57,110 nt of DNA from Parasitella parasitica (Eukaryota; Mucoromycota; Mucoromycetes; Mucorales; Mucoraceae), in NCBI GenBank assembly GCA_025201805.1, contig MU619342.1, forward strand, positions 1 to 57,110. Reading direction: 5' to 3'. The notes under the pieces were generated by a model. It was not told the DNA's origin. It worked only from the letters and a program-made list of their open reading frames with translations, and ran no database searches. Positions 11,943-24,343 of the stretch are shown piece after piece. Numbering within the stretch: position 1 is the stretch's first letter; every line of letters begins with the position of its first letter. A program made the translations under genes and the position numbers.

Positions 11943-12957
11943 CTACAAGGTTATTGATCTTGATCTGACAGTACCTTATTGTTGTCAATCATACAGATCT
12001 GTGTTACAGACAGCCTTCCTGATTTGAAACAAAGACTTTATTCTCCTGTTTCGACAAGTATAACAACACATCATTGGACAATCTCCAATCTTTAATTGAA
12101 GCACACTATCATGATCTCCTAACCTACATTATGACAGATCAGAAAGTAATGAAGACTTAATTTACCAGATACAAAACTATTGATTTATTGATTGACAATG
12201 TGAGCTCTCTACTTGTATTAGAATAAATCTTAATCAATATTTAAAACACAATCAGATCATGTTTGACATTTAATTGTCAAACAAAGTAGTAGTTAGAGCA
12301 AGACCTATTTTCTGTATTTCATCAGCTTAAATTATGAATGTGAATCATTCATCGATAAGTTGAGCCTCGCAATTTAGGTTAAGTAGAATCCAATAGATGG
12401 TTTCTTATACAAGACATTCCATTGATTGATTCGATTTACTAGATAGAATAATCGATGACATTTAACCGTAGATCCGATCAGGAAGGGTTGCCATGACAAC
12501 TAAGTTGATAATAGTAACTATAGTATTCTATGGATACAACTATCTGGTACAAGATGGCATCTTTGTAGTGATAAAGTCATGTGTCTGATAAAATTACCGT
12601 ATCACTCATCGTTAAAATAAAATTTGGAAATTTAGAAGAAAAGTGAGTGAATAATACTAATAACAGAGTGAAAGATACTGAATATTTGCAATTGAGACAG
12701 TAAAATTAAGTCATGGCTTGCCACCATCTCGTCTTGAGCATAATTCGATTCAAGCCGGTAATCTCGTTTAATGCTAGAGCCCTGAAGTTGGAAATCACGT
12801 ATTAACCCTCACATTTTCGATTTATTCTATTAAACAAAATACATAACAATCACTATTTTTCGCATTTAATCTTGTTAATAATAACATGTCATCTATGTCA
12901 TCTGCTTTTAATGGTCGCATAAGACGCCTTATTGCTATTGATGATTAATAAGAACGA

Positions 12958-15232
12958 ATGTCAGATCAGTCAGTCTTGCGGACTAATCAGCATTTGAACA
13001 GCCAATTTACTTTCATGATGCATAAAATCAACAACAATCACAACCAAGAAGTTGGGCATAACTCTCATCACAATTCCCTGTCAAATGCAATATCCTTTCA
13101 GTTACAACAGCAAAATCGACAACCAAGGGCAAGACAGCAACAAGACATAATCCAAACATTGAAAACAAGCCAGAAATTCCAAAAATCGCAGCTTCAGCTT
13201 GCTTTGGCAGGCTAAGGATACGGTAGATTGATAAATTAAAAATTTTGGACTAATACAGATAAAAACTGGTTCCAAACACCACATCCCATCCAAAACTAGC
13301 AAAGAAGACAAGAAATAAGATCTCTTCTTTTTTTTTTCTTAGCTTTTTTGTACGCCTGTCACCAAACATGAAGTTCAAAAAAAGACAGTAAGAATTTTAT
13401 GTTGCAGGCTCAACCATATCAACTCTCCAATTTCGTTTCTGAAGCCATCTAGTGGGCGTTGAAGCAAAATCCAGACATCTGAAGAGAAAACAGAAGACTG
13501 AAATGCCTTGCAGTTGCAATTTCGAATCTGTCTTCTAAATTCAATTGTACATTGCAGAAAGAAAAGTATTAGAATACCCAAAGAAGCAGAAGCAAAAATC
13601 AAGAGTCCAGGAAAAATCACAACAATGTTAAACCCCGTATATACTCAGAATAAAAAGGCTGCAAGTTCAAAGAAGAATTATGAATACTGGACAGAATTTG
13701 TGGGAGCTGAACACTTGACTCTACCTCGCGCTCTCACTTTAGGCTCCCAGCAAACCAATGAAGATACCGGAAAAAGAAGACCATAGAAGACAAGCACAGA
13801 GTTTTGAAGAAGGAAGAGGATCTTGGAAAAAAAAAATAGTCTTTATCAATGCTCAACAGCTAATGGTTTGGAGCAAGCCTATTCGCATTACACTAATGCG
13901 CACGCATCGTTGCGCTCATTCTATTTTAATCAATCCATGACAAAAAAAAAAAGAAGACGGCTGCAGCTCTCTTATAGAAAAGGCTCTGAAGACTAGCAGC
14001 TTACGAGAGAAAGAGTTCTGTGTTTAGGATGCAGATCAAATCTTAGCGGTAATAGATTATACTCTGTATAATCTATCATAAAGCGAGCGAGCATGAGTAG
14101 AAATGTGTAGTAGAATGGAATGACTTTATTTAGACATGCAAAGAGACATGAGTGGTGCCATTGAATGGCTGATCTTTATCCCAGTACAAAGTGGTGATAT
14201 TCTATGACATATGGTTCCTGAAATCGGTGTTAAATCCTGATGAATGTTCTTCCATCAAAACTATTATTAACAACATTCTATTGTTCATACGTATTTGCAC
14301 TCTTGTCTTACTGGTAACTTGGAAATTCTGATCCACCAAGCTCCTAGGGATTGGTTCAAGGCGTACCCAATTATCCCTCATCCTAGATCATGGTCTTATT
14401 GCAGCGGTACTGTCAAATAACTATAAATACCTTCAAAGTGTACACTAATTTAAATCCTCATTCAATCTTGAAATAGCAAAATAGATATATTCAGTTCTAA
14501 TTGTATTTTTTCTGTCTATATTTTGTTATTTTAAACATTCTGAAGCAAAGAAGCCGATTTTGTTTGTCGGTGATCGTAGACACGGATTCGGCTCTCGCAT
14601 CAAAGGACACAAACGATTTGATGACTTCTGGAAACAGCAGTGACATGGCCGCTATACACCAACGCTGATAACAAATGAACATAATATGCCGCAAACGTGT
14701 ATATTTTCTGCTTCCACAAGCTCTCTCACCCTGTGGCTGCTCTCAATGGGAAAATACAGCGAACAACCGTTTCATTCCTTTGCTTGAATTCCGAATGCCC
14801 CAATGCTTTCCAAGACAATGTGCCGCGACCAGATCTCAGCACTTGCAATTGGCTTTGCTGATTTTGGTTGCTTTTGTTTGGAAAAACTTTCCCTATTTTG
14901 ACCCAAACCCTACCACTGCCAAGCGCACACAATTCAGCAATTTAGCCCTATCTATTTTTACAGAAAACAGATATTGGGTTCGCCTTTCGATGGAGGCAAT
15001 ACTCTTTGAAAGTAAGTAGACAGATATAAAAAGCGGGGATAACTCAATATTAATCGAGCGCTGCATCTTTGATTTGACCTTTTAAGACCACTGGGAAAGT
15101 GGCATTTCGATTTCTTCTTTCGGGATTTAGCTTGCAATACTGTGAGCACGGAGCAAAACACAAAAATAAAGTTACTTGATTGGATGGCCCAGTTATGAAA
15201 GTCAATAGTATATAAATGTATTTAAAAATGGA
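12958..15232. other. Spacer without a convincing gene
   Basis: An 85-codon Gln/Asn/His-rich frame at 12958-13215 and a 92-codon frame at 13508-13786 are the longest plausible ones. Neither has a recognisable domain, nor splice partners that I can support. The rest, including the 114-codon frame at 14675-15019, overlaps equally long antisense frames and looks non-coding. Confidence 0.4.
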
Positions 15233-16874
15233 TTATTGTAACTGAATTGGCAAAAAGTTTCCTACAATGACAGTCTATATAAATTGTTAGCGAAAAGCTC
15301 ACATCAGCTACATAAACACTTACAGGAATATTATATTTATCACGACGGATGGTAAATGAAAAGCAACATGAAATAACACTTGTATTTTCTGGGTTAGGAC
15401 TTTTGAGTAAGCAGGATGTTAAAACAGCCTTTTGTCCTGGATCGAAAGCGATATTTCCGTACTTCTCCCAGTAGTTTACTGCTGATTCTTCTGCCATTAG
15501 TTCATAGATACACAATCTTCCCTCTCGTAGATTTTCAATTGGCACATTGACAAGTGCAGCAAATTCTTTGTTGCCTTTGTATATTTCACCTGTACGACGC
15601 CACAAACATGCTGGTATACCCATCGAACTAAACACACGATCATAGTCCTGATATATGCAGTACTCAGTAACAGAGATCATACATACAATACTTAGATGCT
15701 TACTAATAACAAGCGTTCAAATGCTTCCTCAACCAATATCAAATCTATGTCTGTCAATGACTGAGCAACAGATCTAAACGCAGGGCGAAATGTTCCCATG
15801 ACATTCAAGATTCTTTGTCTACTGGAAGCTGACATGTTGTTATCCATATATTTCTGTAATCTAGCATAGCCATTGACATAATTGTATGGCTTCAGAAAAC
15901 CAGCCTCATATTTGGCATTTATCACTTCGGTTAATCGATCTTCTAATTTACCATCGGATGGGTCAGCAGCTGTCAAAAAGAATCTTTCCGTTGTATTGAC
16001 AGTTGTATTGGGAGGGTTGTTGTTATGATTGCTGTTATTGGGCGTATTGTACATTCCTCCTTGATCATTTCCGGACCCTAATGAATCAAGAAAATCGCTT
16101 ATCACTGATATTTCGTTTCCCATTTGTTCACTTGCAAATGTAAGTTGACCTGCGCCCATTTGACCATAGAATTGAAGTGGAAGTCCTCCCAAGTTACTAT
16201 TTGATCCAATTGGCGCTTTAAAGTAAAGATTAATACAAAGCAAATTTTCACACACACGTGTGTTTTTGAATACTCACCATTTCCAATAGAGGCATTAGAT
16301 AAAGGGCCATAATTGCCACCATTTAAGCCTTGTTGAGTCATTCCGTCTTGTCGGTTATCTATTGGCTGATGCTGGCGTTGATGCTGCTGTTGTTGCTGCA
16401 GTTGTTGCTGTTGATGTTGCTGTTGATGTTGCTGTTGATGTTGATGTTGCTGCTGCTGTTGCTGCTGCTGCTGTTGCTGCTGTTGCTGTAAACGTTGCTG
16501 TTGCTGTTGTTGAGCTGAATTACTATTATTGCTACTATTGTTCGTTTTAACTTCATCATGACAAAGATGTCCTATACTACGCTTGATACAGCGCTGACAA
16601 GGACGACCTATTTAAACCGTTCAATACATATATCCCTCAACCGGATGTGGTAGGTAGTACCTTCATCGCAAGTCATATGTGAGCGTCTACAATAAACACA
16701 TGCTACATTTGTATTCTAAATTAACACACAGACATATTACCAAACCTTCAAATAAGACATACCATGAGTTACTTTTCGTCTTTTCGGGCCAGTGCGTTTC
16801 TTCTTTGCATCTTGATTATTTATTTTGTCTTCCGTAGGATCTGGCTGATCCGTGTTTGAGTTTGGGTCTGGCAT
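15233..16874 (-). CDS. ERT1: Zn2Cys6 and PAS transcription factor, ERT1/AcuK-like
   Basis: Six exons on the minus strand join in phase: 16874-16763, 16702-16661, 16607-16278, 16215-15704, 15647-15324 and 15274-15233, for 453 residues. A basic N-terminus (KKKRTGPKRRK) leads into a binuclear zinc cluster whose six cysteines are C39, C42, C49, C55, C58 and C66 (ACVYCRRSHMTCDEG, RPCQRCIKRS). A long Gln/His-rich tract follows, then an Asn/Thr-rich linker. The C-terminal PAS-like domain contains YDRVFSSMGIPACLWRRTGE and ends in VIVGNFLPIQLQ. This order (zinc cluster, linker, single PAS domain, terminal GNFLP) is that of fungal ERT1/AcuK/Rds2 regulators, which bind DNA in the nucleus and switch on gluconeogenic genes such as PEP carboxykinase and fructose-1,6-bisphosphatase. 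Exon 2 is only 42 nt and carries the first three zinc ligands. The family is clear, but assignment to AcuK/ERT1 rather than AcuM/RDS2 is less sure. Confidence 0.86.
16368..16517 (-). repeat. CAG/CAA-type glutamine repeat within the ERT1-like gene
   Basis: A run of CAG, CAA and CAT codons encodes a Gln/His tract between the zinc cluster and the linker. It lies in exon 3 and is probably length-variable. The complementary strand reads as an Ala/Val repeat and is not a gene. Confidence 0.85.
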
Positions 16875-17891
16875 GCTTTTTTCACACTTTTTTTTTGTAA
16901 TTTCTTTTGGCTGCTGAATATCTATTTTTTCATATCAAACTGTGCTGTTGACAAATTGATATTGTTTGAAAAAACAACAAAAAAAAAAAAGAAGAGTCGG
17001 AAAGAGACAAGGCTCATGGGTTAAAGTAGTTGTCCAGTTTTATAAAAAACGGTTTACCACTCGAGTTGATTGGCTCACACGTGATACGTTTTGAGTCAAA
17101 AATTTGTTCCAAATGTCAATAATAATAAGAATGAATGATCTTGATATTGAACACATGTTGTCATGACAATCCAATGAAAGTTGGGTTAATGTACTACAGC
17201 GATAATGTGATGTACGTATCATCACACCCTTGATCCAACCTCTCCTAATAATGTGTCATTTCAAAAGAAGAAAAAAAAAAAGAAAAAGCTACTTTTCTGA
17301 ATTGGATGCCGCAATTGCCTTATTTTGATTATTTATAGCCAAAAGGCTTCTTTGGATAACTACATATTGCATTCTTCAGGAACGTCTTGTTTAATTTACT
17401 GTCTTACGAACAAAAACGCTTTATTTTCAGACATACACGCCAAAACGGCTATTAAGATCTCTTCTGAGAAGTAATGATGACCAATTTCGCAAAACAAGAT
17501 CAAAGTTCATGGTTTTTGCGCATTTACGGAGCATGCTGTCTGATAGGTCTAAAAATAAAAAATTAAATGTGATATGTGTCAAAAATTACACTCTAGATGT
17601 TAAAAACAGTAATAGTTTCTGCCAAAAGGATTACATAAAAATTCTTTAACCATAAAATCGAATATGCTGAATAGCTTGGTTTTTAGCAACAAACAAGCTT
17701 TAATCTTTCGGTTAAATGGTATGGCATACATTTATATCCGTATTTTATTCTCGTTATATTTATACAAAGGCCAAAAGCTGTCTTGGGGAGCGGTAAATCG
17801 ATCTTCTTATTTGTCTACGAGCACCCGTAAGAATTTGAGCTCAACCATGCGCATTCGGTTTACCATGCAAATTTTAGTACTATATACAACA
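16875..17891. other. Intergenic spacer between the ERT1-like gene and MSH1
   Basis: About 1 kb holding the upstream region of the ERT1-like gene and the 3' flank of MSH1 (both minus strand). A 77-codon plus-strand frame at 17664-17897 has no domain and overlaps the MSH1 3' end. I see no gene. Confidence 0.5.
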
Positions 17892-20640
17892 CTATAAAGA
17901 GCCCCACATTGACTCTGCCTTTTTAATTACGCTTTCTGGCAAACCTATATGCACAATACATTAGAAACAGATGAACCATACATGGCATTGAACATTTTTA
18001 CCTGCTAATTGCGCCACTTTAAGACCATGCGATTCTCGACACACACCTGGCTCTACCTTATGAACAAAACTCCAGTTGCCTTGCTCGTTTATTTTTAATC
18101 CAGTGCGATAGCATTTGAGATGCCCAAATTCTTGCACCGATTCTGTCAATTCATGGTAGTGCGTTGCAAAAATCGTCCTGCATTTTATCTTGTTGTGTAA
18201 ATAGTCCAAGATACCAAAAGCCAGCGAAAGGCCGTCGTTGGTAGATGTGCCTCTTCCCACTTCATCCATGATGACTGTGGATTTGGCAGTTGCTTGTTTG
18301 AGAATACTGGAAACCTCGGACATTTCGACCATGAATGTCGACTGATTTTGAGCCAAGTTATCAGCAGCACCGACACGACTGAATATTCTATCGGTAACAC
18401 CAATCCAGGCACGATTTGCAGGTACAAAGCAACCCATATGTGCCATCAATACAATAATCACATGCTGTCTCAAAAAAGTGCTTTTGCCTCCCATATTGGG
18501 GCCAGTCAAGAGCCAAATGCGTTGACCATCACCTACATCGCAATCGTTTTCTGTAAAGTTTTTACCTCTTTTTGCTAAACTGGTTTCTACTACCGGATGA
18601 CGTCCTCCTGTAATCATGGTGCGATTCACTCGAGTTAAGCGGGGCCTTACATATTGGTTTGTCACTGCAAGATGCGCAAAGCAGGTCAGTACATCCAGTT
18701 GTGCAAGCTTTCTGCAGCTTTGCAGTATGGTTGCACTTGTATCCAATAGTTTATCAACCACCTGTTCGAATACTTGGGCTTCTACCTGGATAATTTGCGA
18801 TTGGATGCTTTCTAACCGGACAGAAATAGAAGTCCATTCATCGAATTGGTACCTCTTTTTGGCTTTAGTGTGGTTTAGCGGCATGGCATTGGGAAAGCGG
18901 TCCAGGAACTTCTTGGATTGTCGAGTGCTGACCTCGATGATATGCTTAAGGGGCCCATCAGTAAGCAATGAGAGGGAATTTCCACACAAAGCACGAAGCT
19001 CATTCTGTAAAGCAAGTCGTTGAGTCTCCAATTGATCCAGTTCGGTATGAAGCTGCGATAGTGCTGGATGAAATGCGTGGTTGACAAAGCCGTACTCCTT
19101 GTTTTCTTTTGACTGAATCTTTTCGTAATCAAAAGCTTCTTGTATATGGTCTGCAATGCTATTGTGAGGGTTCATCTCGTTCATCAGTTGGTGCATTGGA
19201 GCAAAGGCCTGCAGTTTTTTGTGAATGTTTCTCATAACATCCAGAGTGAACCACACCTCCATCAAGTCCGAGTGTTGGCCTTTTTTCATTGTCAAGCGTG
19301 TGAGGGCTCTTTGAGCATCCGTGCTTTGACGCAGTAAATTGCGTACATCATCCAACAAGAATCTGTCATGCGAGAAAAATTCTACGATGTCTAGGCGCTG
19401 GTTGATATCAGAAACATTTGTTAAAGGGGAAGATATCCAACGTGCCAATAGTCTTGAACCTGCGCTTGTTGATGTGCGATCCAGCACCCCTAGCAGACTG
19501 TCTACCCTTCTTCCTTGTAAAGTCTTGACAAGCTCTAGTGACGCCATGGCTGCACTGTCGATACAGACCGAATCATGCGTGCTAAACCGGGAGGGCATTT
19601 GCCATTTCGGTTTTCTATTAATATGAGTTTCATTTACATACATCATTAACGCCATCCCTGCGGCTAGTTCAATTTGACTAAATCCGGGTGCATTGGCCGA
19701 GAATCGCTTGAACATTTGATTAAGAGTCATGATGGCCTTCTTATCACTAAATTGGGAATCTTCTTGGTAGCTTAGCGCAATACTCGGGTCAGAGACGAGC
19801 AATCTTGTGATGGGGTCGTAAGCATCTTGATCAAATAAACCTTGCTCCATGATTACATGTGAGGGACGCATGGACTCGGGTAGAATAACCTCTCTTGGTC
19901 TAATTCTGGCAAGATCGTCTTTTAAACTTGTTTGTGAAGAAAGCTGCATAACAAACTCTCCTACAGACACATCGACCCAAGCTAATCCAATATCTTCCTT
20001 ATTTGGAAAAATGGATAATAAATAATTGTATTGATTTGCTTCCAGAAACCGTTCTTCGATGACTGTCCCTGGTGTGATCACTCGGGTTACTCTGCGTTCC
20101 ATGGCGATAACGGTGCTGTCTTCTCTTGAAATAGGGCCCGATTGCTCACATAAAGCAACTTTGCAGTGCAGTTTATTCACCAGCAAATCAAGGTATCGAT
20201 CCAGCGACCGGGAAGGAAATCCTGCAAAATCAACAATTGTCCCTGACGCAATTAATTTTTTAGTCAACTTTAAATCAAGTTGAGGCGCAAATCTGCTTGC
20301 ATGATCTTCGTAGAGCTTTTTGTATTTGTTTAGTGTGCTATACGTGCAGATTGCTGAATCTTTCAGGAAATACCTCGTAAAAGTCGCCAACTTGAGTCAA
20401 TAAAACACAATGTGGGTATAGTTTTGTGTATTTTCTGACAGTATCTAACACAACAGAGCCTGTCGACAATGCAACATGTGCAAGTGGTTTCGTAGGTGGT
20501 TGTGGTTCAGGCAGAACTGCAAGTTCAGCCAAAATGTGGTTGGATACCCGTTTCCCAAGAATGGATGTACTCGAGAAATATCTAGGGATCAGCGAAATTG
20601 ATTTCCTCGCTATTGAGCGTCCAAGAAGCACTGAAGTCAT
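17892..20640 (-). CDS. MSH1: Mitochondrial DNA mismatch-repair protein MutS homologue
   Basis: Three exons, 20640-20374, 20315-18002 and 17944-17892, join in phase to 877 residues. The Arg/Ser-rich, acid-free start (MTSVLLGRSIARKSISLIPR) looks like a mitochondrial presequence, which separates MSH1 from nuclear MSH proteins. Domain I follows with LLTQVGDFYE, the F-Y-E mismatch-contact motif, and LKLTKK; then the connector, core and lever regions (LQGRRVDSLLGVLDRTSTSAG, LARWISSPL). The C-terminal ATPase has Walker A TGPNMGGKSTFLRQ, the signature ADNLAQNQSTFMVEMSE, Walker B VIMDEVGRGTSTNDG and FATHYHEL. The end LKVAQLAGLPESVIKKAES matches the family. The protein acts in the mitochondrial matrix on mispaired mtDNA. 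The 58-bp first intron falls directly behind the FYE glutamate. All catalytic motifs are intact. Confidence 0.94.
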
Positions 20641-22126
20641 GCTTCACGAATAAAGAGAGAATGGTAGTTTACTTGCCATGCAAAAGACTTTTTCCACTCC
20701 ATGCTGTACACACTGTGACTCTACTGTTCGGCACAGCAAAAGCAAATCTTGCCAAGATCCAGCAAGGCAACAGGCGATATACTTGATCACATCCCCAGTA
20801 CCTATGGGTTACGAATATCTGCTGTACTTGCCAGAAAGATTTATTTGGGTCAAGTGATGAGATTATAAAAGAGGCACTCTGAGAGCAAATGTTGGCCAGA
20901 GAACGAACCCATTTAGACGTTCAAATTAGTGTAATCAAATAGTATGCTATCGTAACTATAGATTACACGAACTATACTGAAGACAAAACGAAACTACAAA
21001 AAGAGGCACATATGAAGAATTTGCTCAATCGCAAAACATGAAAATGGCAGAGTTACAGAAGAGTTAAAAGGGCAAATACCACCACTTGGGATTAACTACA
21101 CGAAAAAGCATCTCATGTGAGTCAGATACAACAAGACATCTTGTTTCTTAAATTGCTAGATACGAATTCGCGCATCAATATATCTTGGACGCAGAAAAAT
21201 ATATCTTTGTGTTGCAATCAGAGCCGACAGATCAACAGATAAACAAAAAGGCACGGATTTTACTAGAAGTCAGCATGATGTAGGCAGGAGACCAAGATTA
21301 ATTAAAAAAATGAAATTTCAACACCATGTCCAAATGCTGATGACTTCTCCGAAGTAAAAAAAAAAAAAAAAAAAAAATCTTCTGTTTACGTAAATACATT
21401 CGCTTTTGACGATAAGGCTCTAATTGCTAGAATATTCGTTGTAGATCAGGCACAAGATGTGTAAATCCATACAAGTGTGGTGGTACAAGAAGTACTCGCT
21501 GTGTGATTTTTTGACGAGGATATTACAGTATAGCGTATAACGCTATCATTTAAGGACCTTTTCTGACAATGAACGCATAAAACCAGAATGCACACGGACA
21601 TGTTCCTGATTCCTTCTTGGTTCAATCCTATGACGGAAATTGTCTGAGTCAAATTTCCTAAAGTGTTACAAGATTCTTGGATGTCTTGCTTTTTCTCTTT
21701 TTTCATAAGATACGAAAGGGGGATGGGATTTGGGGGACCGAGTTATTGATCAAGCCATATGACCAAAGGATTTGGGAACAGCAGCATTTCTTTGACTATG
21801 AAAACACAGTAGGAAGGTAGAAATAGATGTACATGATGAATAGATGTCTTTTGTACCTTGATGCTGGAATCAGCTCACCAAAATAGTCATAATAGTATAG
21901 GTAAGCCAGATAAATCACACAACCATGGCCGTCTAATTTTTTCCTTCTTGTTCTTTGCTCCTTGTTTAGATCGATTTGGAATTCAAGAATTTTTTATTTC
22001 TTAATTTTTTTAAAAAAAAAAAGTCTGAACCATATGTTGCAATTGCTTCTTTTTTTCTGCATTCCTTCTTTCTTTCTTCTCTATTCTTTTTTTTTTTTCC
22101 TGTACTGTTGAAAGCCGTTTAATAGC
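20641..22126. other. Spacer with decayed coding-like fragments
   Basis: About 1.5 kb between divergent MSH1 and the WD40-like gene. Two plus-strand pieces look like relics. Around 20788-20871 a frame reads YGLRISAVLARKIYLGQVMR before a stop. Around 21071-21283 two pieces can be joined across GTGAGT...CTAG to give HQYILDAEKYIFVLQSEPTD and more. Stops and frameshifts separate the pieces, so no gene is called. A run of 20 A follows at 21357-21376. The last 150 bp are T-rich, just ahead of the next start codon. Confidence 0.4.
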
Positions 22127-24343
22127 ATGTCTCATGATGAGGATAATCAACAAGAATATATGAATGGAGCAACTGCAGCACCTTTTGACATAATAGAAGA
22201 ACGAGCTTTGGACGAAGATGACGATGGTGCGGAATCTGACTATTCTCTTGATTACGAGTATCTCGGTCCACGTAAAGCAAATTATAGAAACGAAGATGAT
22301 GCTGATTCAGTTGCGTCCGACTTATCCAGTACTTGCTGTGATGATGGTTTTGATATGTGGGACGAAGACCCATATAGCACCAATGACTTCACTTGGGAAT
22401 CTAATGACATGCGATTAACTTTTTTCATTAAAAAGAAACAAAGGCAGCTAGACACCATCAACAATATGGCGCCATGGCAACAAAGTACATTCTGGAAGAA
22501 AGAAAAAGGATGGCCTAAACAATTGCCTTCTTCTAATTCCACAACAAATCATGACCAGACAGCAAATGCGTTGTCACTTGTTTTATCGGATCTTGGTTCT
22601 TCTGAGAAGCTTCATGCTGTTTATAGAGACAGAATCATTGAATGTGGGAAATACGATGAAAAAAAAAAGCTTCTCAATACAGTCCAGCAGAAACCAATTG
22701 CAAATTCAACAACTTGGCTGGATAATGATGAAAAGAATGAAAGCATAGAAACTGCAACAAACTCATCTGATAAATTTATTGAAACGCATGCGTCCATATC
22801 ACATTCATCCATCAGCAGCACCTCCAGTACATATAATACCGACACCATCAGACTCACTGTAAATACTACTACATCAAACGACAAATTTATATCAAAATTC
22901 ATCCCTTACACAAAGTACATTCGACGCTCTCAATTCCCTGCCATTTCCCCTCAACATGCTTATTTATCTTTGGGATTTGAGCCCATGTGTTTGGCAGAAA
23001 AGTACGGATTCATAGCAATAGGTGGCATAGAAGGTGAATTTGAGCTTTATTGCTGTATGGATCATGCAAAGCCCATCAAGATCTGGGGAACAAAGTTCAA
23101 GGGTAAAAACAACGTACTACTCATGACCAATGCGCTGCAGATTGTCCGATGGCAAAACAAGGATCAAGACTATAGCTATTATCTCATTGCTTGCATGAAT
23201 GACGCTGGTATTCTCATCTATGATTTGCCTAATCATCGCCAATGCCAAAAACTTAATACATGCCATCTTCAATGTCATATCCGATCGTTTGATCGTGTTC
23301 CAATCAACGATGCACGCGTAAGTCCTGATGGCAGATTTCTGGTGTGCGTTGGTGATGAAGCTTGCATTTTTTATCTACCCATCTCCTTCAACAGACAAAG
23401 TAAAATCACATTTGGCGTTCCAGAAAAGTTAAAGATACCCTCCACTATCCTGTCGCTGCATCATAATCAGCAAGATAACAGTAAACCGCCAAACACCTCT
23501 TCCACATCGACATCGACATCGACATCGACATCAATATCGACATTGCCGTATTCATCAACATCAACATTGCAGCAATCATCACCTAGCGCTTCTACTCTTA
23601 TGAATACCTTTTCTTCACAATATGTTGCTTGGAGTAAATCATCCACATATTTTGCACAAACATCCGATACTCAGAACAGCGTATTCATATGGCGGACAAA
23701 GCCTCAATTTGAAATGCTCTATAGAATCGATGCTGGAGGTTACACTTATGCTATACAATTTCATCCTGAACTCGAAGGCGTCTTGGCATTTTCAAATCGC
23801 TATGGCTACTTGCACACAGTAAACTTGGAAGAATGTATTTCCCGGAAGGACCCACATCGTACCATACGCATCTTGGATTACGACCGCCAGACTTCTTATG
23901 CGCATGGTCATAGTTGTACAGCTGAATGTTTGCAAGGTGACGAGGCTGTCCATCATACTTTGCATTTATTTGCAAGACACGAAATCACCATGGTATCGTT
24001 CCGGGGAGAGAAAAACAGACGATTGCGGATTCTGGCCAAGATAAACGGGTTGCAGTGGTCTCGAGATGGGCGTTATTTATACGTCGCAACAAAGAAACGC
24101 GTGCTGGCATATGAGTTTTTACATTCATCTTGTCATATACAGAGTTTAGAGAAGATGGCTAGTCTAAAGGCTCTATCAATTCTGGAGGAAAATGAGCGCT
24201 TGAAAAACATAAAAAGAAAGAGGCAAGACGAGCAGGAAGAAACTGAAAGAAAACGAAGAGTTTGGTGCGAGAAGTGGCGTGAAATACCAGCACATGTTCG
24301 ATACAACGTATTGGGTGACACACATTTGGCCAGTCATTGGTAA
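22127..24343 (+). CDS. WD40-like protein with a DUF2415-type segment
   Basis: A single exon encodes 738 residues from ATG to TAA. The first 130 residues are acidic (EERALDEDDDGAESDYSLDY) and probably disordered. Then come DMRLTFFIKKKQRQLDTIN and Ser/Thr-rich linkers. From about residue 260 beta-propeller-like repeats follow: GFIAIGGIEGEFELYCC, YYLIACMNDAGILIYDLP, NDARVSPDGRFLVCVGDEAC, AWSKSSTYFAQTSDTQNSVFIW and LQWSRDGRYLYVATKKRVLAYE. The NDARVSPDGR block is the conserved segment I associate with DUF2415, a fungal and plant WD-repeat family. A Thr/Ser codon repeat (ACATCG units, about 23505-23545) makes a loop between blades, and a basic helical stretch near residues 685-715 follows the propeller. 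A scaffold role is likely from the fold, but no process can be named. Neighbours give no hint. Confidence 0.82.
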   Translation: MSHDEDNQQEYMNGATAAPFDIIEERALDEDDDGAESDYSLDYEYLGPRKANYRNEDDADSVASDLSSTCCDDGFDMWDEDPYSTNDFTWESNDMRLTFFIKKKQRQLDTINNMAPWQQSTFWKKEKGWPKQLPSSNSTTNHDQTANALSLVLSDLGSSEKLHAVYRDRIIECGKYDEKKKLLNTVQQKPIANSTTWLDNDEKNESIETATNSSDKFIETHASISHSSISSTSSTYNTDTIRLTVNTTTSNDKFISKFIPYTKYIRRSQFPAISPQHAYLSLGFEPMCLAEKYGFIAIGGIEGEFELYCCMDHAKPIKIWGTKFKGKNNVLLMTNALQIVRWQNKDQDYSYYLIACMNDAGILIYDLPNHRQCQKLNTCHLQCHIRSFDRVPINDARVSPDGRFLVCVGDEACIFYLPISFNRQSKITFGVPEKLKIPSTILSLHHNQQDNSKPPNTSSTSTSTSTSTSISTLPYSSTSTLQQSSPSASTLMNTFSSQYVAWSKSSTYFAQTSDTQNSVFIWRTKPQFEMLYRIDAGGYTYAIQFHPELEGVLAFSNRYGYLHTVNLEECISRKDPHRTIRILDYDRQTSYAHGHSCTAECLQGDEAVHHTLHLFARHEITMVSFRGEKNRRLRILAKINGLQWSRDGRYLYVATKKRVLAYEFLHSSCHIQSLEKMASLKALSILEENERLKNIKRKRQDEQEETERKRRVWCEKWREIPAHVRYNVLGDTHLASHW

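Larger units (their letters stand above)
8887..12957. other. Gene-poor AT-rich region with diverged repeat blocks
   Basis: About 4 kb without a supportable gene. Frames are short and of random composition. The region contains pairs of related blocks (listed separately) at about 9636-10130 and 11285-11945, in permuted order, which points to old duplicated or mobile DNA. No inverted termini or recognisable transposase were found by eye. Confidence 0.5.

Noticed and set aside
14675-15019. 114-codon frame considered as a gene
   Set aside because: Antisense frames of similar length overlap it, no domain is recognised, and composition is random.
16362-16550. Ala/Val-rich frame on the plus strand
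   Set aside because: Antisense of the CAG/CAA tract in the ERT1-like gene.
18294-19626. Several plus-strand frames of 65-135 codons
   Set aside because: All lie antisense inside MSH1, whose MutS motifs are intact on the minus strand.
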